DNA of 64,000 nucleotides, taken from NCBI GenBank assembly GCA_963676415.1, contig OY781097.1, positions 868,001 to 932,000 of the forward strand, read 5' to 3'. A program made the translations under genes and the position numbers. This document shows positions 58,703 through 64,000 of this stretch, in pieces (position 1 is the stretch's first letter; each line of letters begins with the position of its first letter). The stretch comes from G963662905 sp963676415 (GTDB lineage Bacteria; Bacteroidota; Bacteroidia; Bacteroidales; WRLA01). The notes beneath the pieces are model-generated. The model saw only the letters and a list, made by a program, of their open reading frames with translations, was not told where the DNA came from and did no database searches.

Positions 58703-59916
58703 ACGTTCAGTTTTTCGCCTTCAGAGTGCGCGATAATAACAGCACCGCAGCTGTCGCTCCAAACGTTTGTGGCGGTTCTGAGCATATCGAGAATGCGGTC
58801 CACGGCTAAAATAAGCCCGATTCCCTCCAATGGAAGGCCCACGGCGGATAAGATTACCGCAATCATAACCAAACCGGCCATTGGAATGCCAGCAGCACCT
58901 ATTGATGCCAAAAGTGCAGTGACCACAACTAATGCCTGCTCGGTAAAACTCAGGTCAACACCATATGCCTGCGCAATAAAAATAGCGGCAATACATTCGT
59001 AAAGTGCAGTGCCATCCATATTTATAGTAGCACCAAGCGGAAGAGTAAAACTGGTAACTTTGTTTGAAACCCCCGATCGCTCTTCTATACTGTTCATGGT
59101 TAATGGTAAGGTTGCACTGGAAGAAGCCGTAGAAAATGCCGTCAATAATGCCGGGCGCATATTGGCCATATGCTTGAAAGGTTTTGATTTTCCAATGAAA
59201 CGGGTAATGAGCGGAAGCGTAATAAACGCATGAAAAAACAAAGCAGCAATTACCGTGAGCATATAAAACCCCATGCTTTCAACCAGTGAAGCCAGATTTT
59301 CCTGTTCGGCCATTACCTGCGCGATGATTCCAAAAACCCCAAGGGGAGTAAACCGGATAATGAACATGGTAATTTTCATCATGACTTCAAAAACAGACTG
59401 AAAGAAATCGGTAAGAAAACGCGCCGATTTCCCCGAAGCTTTATTCACAAAGAAGCCAAAAACAATCGCAAAGAAAATAACAGGGAGCATATTGCCCGAA
59501 GACAATACGTTAAAGATATTCTCGGGAATGATGCCCATTATTGTGCTTCCAAAAGATCCCGTGGCAGCATCCAGCCCTTCCACTTTTCGGCTCAAACCCA
59601 AATCAGCGCCCACACCAGCTTTACTTATATTGATAGCGAACAGACCGGTTAAAATCGCAAAAAGGCTGGTCATCAAATAATACGACAAGGTTTTTAAGCC
59701 CAGCCTTCCCAGATCTTCAGCCTTGCCAATATTGGCCACTCCGGAAATGATTGAACTTAAAATCAATGGAAGAATGATCATCTTCAATGCCCTGATAAAA
59801 ATATCGCCCATCCATGAAAGATAAGGAACCGCTTGTTTGTAGTACAGGCCAAGTAGTGCGCCACTAATTAATGCAATAAATATTTGCAGGACAAAATAGT
59901 TTTGTTTTTTATTCAT
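58699..59916 (-). CDS. Dicarboxylate/amino-acid:cation symporter (DAACS)
   Basis: The 405-residue protein belongs to the glutamate transporter family (GltP/DctA/EAAT). Features are the hairpin-1 serine stretch STASSSATLPLTMNSIEER, the NMDGT motif in LGATINMDGTALYECIAAIF, the hairpin-2 region GAAGIPMAGLVMIAVILSAV, and the substrate-binding DRILDMLRTATNVWSDSCGA, where the family has an Arg or Cys that decides acidic or neutral substrate. It takes up glutamate, aspartate or C4-dicarboxylates together with sodium or protons. The 3' end overlaps the receiver gene stop by 4 bases in convergent orientation. Confidence 0.93.
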   Translation of the reverse strand: MNKKQNYFVLQIFIALISGALLGLYYKQAVPYLSWMGDIFIRALKMIILPLILSSIISGVANIGKAEDLGRLGLKTLSYYLMTSLFAILTGLFAINISKAGVGADLGLSRKVEGLDAATGSFGSTIMGIIPENIFNVLSSGNMLPVIFFAIVFGFFVNKASGKSARFLTDFFQSVFEVMMKITMFIIRFTPLGVFGIIAQVMAEQENLASLVESMGFYMLTVIAALFFHAFITLPLITRFIGKSKPFKHMANMRPALLTAFSTASSSATLPLTMNSIEERSGVSNKVTSFTLPLGATINMDGTALYECIAAIFIAQAYGVDLSFTEQALVVVTALLASIGAAGIPMAGLVMIAVILSAVGLPLEGIGLILAVDRILDMLRTATNVWSDSCGAVIIAHSEGEKLNV

Positions 59917-60092
59917 TTTCAGTAGTTTATAGTCTTAAAACCTTCAATAACCGTGAAAATACTGTTTATTTTTCCGGCAAAATACAAATTTGCGAAACAT
60001 ATTGTGCCCGTAAACGTAAGAAAGTCCGGTGATTTTCCTTAATTTGCAGCCCATATAAATTAGTCGGAAAAGTTCAAGAAGACTATCTTTTT

Positions 60093-60123
60093 TTTGAATT
60101 AGATTTTCAAATGGCTATATTTG
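60093..60123 (+). promoter_or_regulatory. Consensus Bacteroidota promoter of the TAXI-protein gene
   Basis: TTTG at 60093-60096, then 19 bases, then TATATTTG at 60116-60123: the full TTTG-N19-TAnnTTTG pattern, and the best promoter match noticed in the window. It lies 46 bases before the ATG at 60170. Confidence 0.75.
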
Positions 60124-60169
60124 CGTGTTGGCTTTGAAATTAGTTAATTTATCAACAAGCCCTTTTAAA

Positions 60170-61354
60170 ATGAAGAAATTTTTACTTTTTAGTATATCGT
60201 TTATACTCCTCTTTTCTTCTGTCGATGCTCAGTCCGTTGACAAACATCAATTAAAAGTACTAACCGGGGATAAGGAAGGCACATATTATCAGATGATGAA
60301 TGATATTAATTTTATCGCTGATTCTTTTGTTCTCATTGATTCAATAGTTGGTTATAATTTTGAACTGAGGCTTGATACGATTTTTGAAGATTCAATACTC
60401 ACAAAATCACATCCTGATTCAGATTTACCTAACTTAGGCCCCGTTGATCCCGTTCCAAAAGTAAATCCTGAAACAGGAGAGGTCATGACACGCGAAGTAG
60501 TAGTTCCTGTTGTAGACAGCATCATTGACACCATTCCTTTTATCAACATCCTGCCTTCCGGCGGCGATTTTATTAACTACCAAAAACTTGTTTCCAACGA
60601 TTATCGCTATGCTGATATCTTCTTCATTCAGCATGATGTTTTGATGCAGCAAGAGCTGCAACACTTACAGGGAAACGTCAATGTATCTGGAAATGTACGC
60701 ATCCTTTTGCCCGTTGGATTCGCCGAAGTACACTTAATAACCCGAAAAGATGCTGAAATTGATTCCATTGGCGCATTAGAAAAGAAACGGGTTGGTGTAG
60801 GCATACAAGGCACCGGTGTTACAGCCGAAATTATCAAAAACCGCCTGGGAATTAAATGGAGAAATGTTTATGTAGGCTTGGGCAGCGCACTTGGAGATCT
60901 GCTCAATGACAGGATTGATGCCTTCTTCTACGTTGGAATGGCCCCGGTCTATAAATTCCAAAACACTTCTCCACTGCTTAAAGACCTTATCAAACTGGTC
61001 CCACTGCAAAATGATACACTTGACCAGATCTATGAACCGACAACAATAAGAGCCGGCACTTATGAATGGCAGGACGAGGATATAGATACCTATAAAGTCC
61101 CCATTTTATTAGCTACAAATATCGGCAAAGAGACGACAAGCGATTATATGCGCATCCAAAGATTTCTTGATCTGATCTTGGACAATAAAGAAGAACTCAG
61201 TAAATTCAATTGGGAAAGGGAGTACCAGTTCCATCCGAAATGGACAGAGGTTGACCCCAAGCTGGATGTGAACCGTATCCGAAGAACAATTAAGTTCCCC
61301 GGAGTTGAATGGAAAGTACATAAGGCTGCCATCAAAAGGTTATTGAAAAAATAA
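60170..61354 (+). CDS. TAXI-type solute-binding protein with internal insertion, no TRAP permease nearby
   Basis: The start at ATG 60170 (MKKFLLFSISFILLF) gives a signal peptide cleaved after VDAQ; the frame from 60125 would add 15 residues. The product has 394 residues. The TAXI fold is suggested by KVLTGDKEGTYYQMMNDI (glycine-rich sugar/amino-acid binding start), ADIFFIQHDVLMQQELQHL, KKRVGVGIQGTGVTAEIIKN and DAFFYVGMAPVYKF. Between the first strand and the DIFFIQ block there is an inserted region (about residues 55-145) rich in Asp and Pro (TKSHPDSDLPNLGPVDPVPK), not expected for a simple binding protein. TAXI proteins bring solutes to TRAP transporters; neither DctQ nor DctM homologue is in the window. 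Orphan sensing or scavenging is possible. Confidence 0.65.
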   Translation: MKKFLLFSISFILLFSSVDAQSVDKHQLKVLTGDKEGTYYQMMNDINFIADSFVLIDSIVGYNFELRLDTIFEDSILTKSHPDSDLPNLGPVDPVPKVNPETGEVMTREVVVPVVDSIIDTIPFINILPSGGDFINYQKLVSNDYRYADIFFIQHDVLMQQELQHLQGNVNVSGNVRILLPVGFAEVHLITRKDAEIDSIGALEKKRVGVGIQGTGVTAEIIKNRLGIKWRNVYVGLGSALGDLLNDRIDAFFYVGMAPVYKFQNTSPLLKDLIKLVPLQNDTLDQIYEPTTIRAGTYEWQDEDIDTYKVPILLATNIGKETTSDYMRIQRFLDLILDNKEELSKFNWEREYQFHPKWTEVDPKLDVNRIRRTIKFPGVEWKVHKAAIKRLLKK

Positions 61355-61444
61355 AAAATGCTTTGTGGCATTTCTTTTTCCCCGGAAACACTATCTTTCT
61401 TCTTGGATCAGATAAGCTTTTGCTGAAACCAATACCTCATCATA

Positions 61445-63001
61445 ATGAAAAGAGTTTGTTTGCTCATTGGGATATATTCACTCGCAATTGGGCTTTTTGC
61501 GCAACACGCAAATATTGTAATCAGTAGCCAATCTTTTCCAAACGAACCCTCCATCTTTGTAAATCCTGCCAATACAAACGAAATCGTTGCCGGCGCAAAT
61601 ATTAATGCGGTTTATTATAGCGATGATGCCGGTTTGAGCTGGCACATCAACAAAATCGCCAGCAGCTCCTATGGAGTTGCTGGCGACCCCGTTATTGTCG
61701 CCGATACTGCCGGAAACTTCTATTATCTGCACCTTTCCAACCCTTTTAACGGTTCCTGGCTCGACCAAATCGTATGCCAGAAATCAACAGATGGGGGCAA
61801 AAGCTGGAACGATGGCGCAGGAATGGGGTTAAACGGAGAAAAAGATCAGGACAAAGAGTGGGGAACTGTTGATCCCAAAAACAATAATATTTATGTCACC
61901 TGGACACAATTTGACACTTATGGTTCTTCGGATCCATCCTGCCAGACCAATATTATGTTTTCCAAATCAACAGATGCAGGAGTTAGTTTCAGCCCTTCGG
62001 TTGCCATAAACCAAACGCCTGGCAACTGTATTGATGAAGACAATACCGTAGAAGGAGCCGTTCCTGCCGTTGGGCCAAATGGTGAAATATATGTTACTTG
62101 GGCCGGACACGAAAAAATCTATTTTACAAAAAGCCTTGATGAAGGTGAAACATGGGCAGATGAGCAAATTATAGCAGAGCAAATTGGTGGCTGGGCCATT
62201 GATATCCCGGAAATTTACCGCTGCAACGGGATGCCTGTTACACGCTGCGACCTCTCCGAAGGGCCTTATCATGGAAGAATTTATGTCAATTGGGCCGATC
62301 AGCGCAATGGCGAAAACAATACAGACATCTGGATGATCTTTTCGGATGATGGCGGCGAAAACTGGAGCGAACCGCTTCGCATAAATGACGACCAAACAGA
62401 AAATCAACAGTTTTTTTCCTGGATGGACGTAGATCAGGCGAACGGAAAAGTATATTGTGTTTTTTACGACAGAAGAAATTACGATGATTCGAATACGGAT
62501 GTTTATATGGCCATGAGCAGTGATGGCGGACAAAATTTCATCAATTTCAAAGTAAGTGAAACACCATTTGTCCCATCACAATCCGTTTTCTTTGGAGATT
62601 ATACCAATGTTTCCGCTTTTGATGATGTTGTTCGCCCGATATGGTGTCGGATGGACAACGGGCAAACCAGTATCCTGACTGCTATTGTAGATACTGAAAT
62701 AATAACGCATACAGAAGAGCAGGCTCTTGCCCCTTTCAGTCTGGAACAAAATTATCCCAACCCATTCCGATCTTCAACAACTATGGCTTTTAAAGTAAAC
62801 CCGCCCCAGAGGATCAGCCTAAGTATTTTTGATATAACTGGCAACGAACGCATAAAACTGATCGATGAACAAGTGTTATACAGTCGAAAAAACATCATTG
62901 ATTTTAATCCGGACGATTACGGTCTGGCACCCGGGATTTACTATTTCAGATTAAACACGGAAGAACACAGCATTCAGCGAAAAATGATATTCATTCAATA
63001 A
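61445..63001 (+). CDS. Secreted BNR/sialidase-like beta-propeller with T9SS sorting domain
   Basis: The 518-residue protein has a signal peptide (LLIGIYSLAIGLFAQ) and six Asp-box (BNR) motifs spaced through residues 55-380: YSDDAGLSW, KSTDGGKSW, KSTDAGVSF, KSLDEGETW, FSDDGGENW and MSSDGGQNF. These mark a six-bladed propeller of sialidase or exo-alpha-sialidase-like type. The sialidase catalytic Arg triad and nucleophilic Tyr could not be placed confidently, so a hydrolase is not assured. From about residue 425 the sequence FSLEQNYPNPFRSSTTMAFK starts a type A T9SS sorting domain, ending KMIFIQ. It should be surface-bound or released. A TATCTTTC box at 61392 could be its promoter. Confidence 0.8.
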   Translation: MKRVCLLIGIYSLAIGLFAQHANIVISSQSFPNEPSIFVNPANTNEIVAGANINAVYYSDDAGLSWHINKIASSSYGVAGDPVIVADTAGNFYYLHLSNPFNGSWLDQIVCQKSTDGGKSWNDGAGMGLNGEKDQDKEWGTVDPKNNNIYVTWTQFDTYGSSDPSCQTNIMFSKSTDAGVSFSPSVAINQTPGNCIDEDNTVEGAVPAVGPNGEIYVTWAGHEKIYFTKSLDEGETWADEQIIAEQIGGWAIDIPEIYRCNGMPVTRCDLSEGPYHGRIYVNWADQRNGENNTDIWMIFSDDGGENWSEPLRINDDQTENQQFFSWMDVDQANGKVYCVFYDRRNYDDSNTDVYMAMSSDGGQNFINFKVSETPFVPSQSVFFGDYTNVSAFDDVVRPIWCRMDNGQTSILTAIVDTEIITHTEEQALAPFSLEQNYPNPFRSSTTMAFKVNPPQRISLSIFDITGNERIKLIDEQVLYSRKNIIDFNPDDYGLAPGIYYFRLNTEEHSIQRKMIFIQ

Positions 63002-63030
63002 AAAAAGGCGCCTGAACGGCGCCTTTTTTT
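63002..63030. terminator. Bidirectional terminator between the propeller gene and the oxidoreductase
   Basis: AAAAA-GGCGCC and GGCGCC-TTTTTTT form a stem around TGAAC. It starts on the base after the propeller stop and serves both convergent genes. Confidence 0.9.
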
Positions 63031-63053
63031 ATAATCCACAATTTAGGTATATT

Positions 63054-64000
63054 CTATTTGAAAGCTTTTTCCAAAAGGCCGTCACCTTTCATGTTCAGGT
63101 GCTTAAAATATTCTGGCACCTGTTTTCCGAGCAGTTTATCCACATACATTTTTGCCAGATACTGACCCAACATAAAGCCTTGTCCTCGTAAACCAATAAA
63201 AAGGCCGACTTCCGGATCGAGGATCATACGTGGCTCAACATAATAACCAGCCCAAATAGCCTGAAATCCAACACTGCTGAGCTGAGGCAACCAGTCAACA
63301 AAAATCTCAGAAGCAATTTCGAGGAACTCTTTTGAATTAATCCTGAGGTTTTTATCCGTTTCCTTAGCATCAACCGCCGGACTGGCACAACCAATTATCT
63401 GGCCGGTTTCGGCAAGTTGCTGGCCATAAACAGCGACAAAGCCTTTATACTTTCTGCGGTCGATTAACATTGGCAATGGAATATTGTCAACGCCCAGCAT
63501 TGGAAGCCTTCGCGTAATAAAAGCCTGATGTTTTACGGGGTAAATACCGGTTTCCAAACCGAGCTGTTTTGCAAATTTAGCACCCTCAGGGCCTAAAGCG
63601 TTAATAAACACTGGCGTTTCATATTCTATGAATTCGTGTTTATGGTTGCGCACCAAAGCATAGTACAAATCGCCTTCAACACGCACATCAAGCAATTCGC
63701 AATCTTCTTCCATATTTCCGCCGGCTTTGATGCCGAGTTGACGGATCAGATCCACCACCTTGCCCGGTGTTGCCTGCCAGCAGTTTTTTGTGATCAATGC
63801 CGCCTGATATTTATCAAGTTTAGGGTTGAATCCAGGAGCAATGCGTTTTTGAAAATCCCCAGGTTCAATCATTTCTGCCTCAGACCATGCCATGGAAGCT
63901 TCAAGAGCCTTGTACATAGATTCATCATGGGCAAAAGTTACATAATCAATTGGGCGGTAATCAATATTTTGGATTTTCTGAAGTTCTTTAAAAATTTCCT
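63054..64000 (-). CDS. DAO-family FAD-dependent oxidoreductase, C-terminal part (right edge truncated)
   Basis: The minus-strand frame is open to the window edge, so the N-terminal FAD-binding Rossmann part lies outside; about 314 residues are visible. The first ATG inside (63917) is internal. The visible part is the C-terminal half of a D-amino-acid-oxidase-like enzyme (DAO/GlpO/sarcosine oxidase group): a substrate domain with YPVKHQAFITRRLPM, ALVRNHKHEFIEYETPVFIN, and a final FAD-binding helix FIGLRGQGFMLGQYLAKMYV, where DAO enzymes have the G.g..G....p..g pattern. It should oxidise an amine or hydroxy acid and reduce oxygen or another acceptor. The substrate is not clear. Confidence 0.75.
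   Translation of the reverse strand, partial: EIFKELQKIQNIDYRPIDYVTFAHDESMYKALEASMAWSEAEMIEPGDFQKRIAPGFNPKLDKYQAALITKNCWQATPGKVVDLIRQLGIKAGGNMEEDCELLDVRVEGDLYYALVRNHKHEFIEYETPVFINALGPEGAKFAKQLGLETGIYPVKHQAFITRRLPMLGVDNIPLPMLIDRRKYKGFVAVYGQQLAETGQIIGCASPAVDAKETDKNLRINSKEFLEIASEIFVDWLPQLSSVGFQAIWAGYYVEPRMILDPEVGLFIGLRGQGFMLGQYLAKMYVDKLLGKQVPEYFKHLNMKGDGLLEKAFK

Noticed and set aside
1..64000. CRISPR arrays, tRNA or rRNA genes
   Set aside because: No regularly spaced direct repeats with unique spacers, and no cloverleaf or rRNA-like sequence, were recognised by reading. A covariance-model scan (tRNAscan-SE or Rfam) would be needed to exclude small RNAs fully.

Overview
The window looks like chromosomal DNA of a Bacteroidota bacterium, probably close to the Bacteroidales/Marinilabiliales side, although the order cannot be settled from sequence alone. 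The evidence is several upstream boxes of the Bacteroidota housekeeping type (TAnnTTTG), A-rich ribosome-binding regions without a clear Shine-Dalgarno, four secreted proteins ending in type IX secretion (T9SS) sorting domains, a lysyl-tRNA synthetase with the C-terminal extension I associate with the phylum, Bacteroidota-type RND and MacB-like permeases, and an ECF sigma factor followed by a combined inner-membrane/beta-barrel protein. No rRNA, tRNA or CRISPR array was recognised.

Layout. 1-6.9 kb: the end of a U32-family gene, an unlisted 30-residue membrane peptide, lysS, a secreted TPR protein, and a sodium:solute symporter next to a beta-barrel protein. 6.9-13 kb (minus strand): a likely operon trkA-trkH-MATE exporter-diacylglycerol-kinase-like gene, preceded by a nitrilase-family amidase. 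13-16 kb: a small membrane protein, a flippase-like/glycosyltransferase pair, and ruvC. 16-20.6 kb: an M64 metallopeptidase and a ptb-ptb-buk cluster for interconverting butyryl-CoA (or a related acyl-CoA), acyl-phosphate and acid with ATP formation. 20.6-23.1 kb: an AT-rich BsuBI/PstI-type restriction-modification pair. 23.2-29.7 kb: glycyl-tRNA synthetase, an arginase-fold protein lacking the usual metal ligands, a two-component system, and a divergent secreted acidic T9SS protein with an operator-like repeat array between them.

29.8-39.6 kb: a LamG-domain T9SS protein, a GT-C-like membrane protein, a MacB/FtsX-type permease and a T9SS esterase. 39.65-40.63 kb: a small Y1 (IS200/RAYT-like) transposase between two roughly 175 bp direct repeats, each made of four small hairpins in inverted pairs. 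A promoterless PepSY-like membrane fragment and a SEC-C protein follow. 42.5-48.1 kb: a VanX-like dipeptidase, leuS, a polytopic membrane protein with a palindromic upstream site, and a lipoprotein. 48.2-55.5 kb: two paralogous TetR regulators leading into a TolC-adaptor-RND efflux operon. 55.8-58.7 kb: an ECF sigma factor with a dual-membrane anti-sigma-like partner, then an exosortase-family protein with a stand-alone receiver domain. 58.7-64 kb: a dicarboxylate/amino-acid symporter, an orphan TAXI-type binding protein with an unusual insertion, a BNR-propeller T9SS protein, and the C-terminal part of a DAO-family oxidoreductase running off the edge.

Most of the window is ordinary core genome. 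The parts that merit a second look are the hairpin-repeat/transposase element, the operator array at 28.46-28.50 kb, the degenerate arginase, the duplicated ptb, the sigma/anti-sigma-barrel pair, the exosortase-receiver pair and the restriction-modification island. All functional names come from motif recognition by eye; no database search was run.
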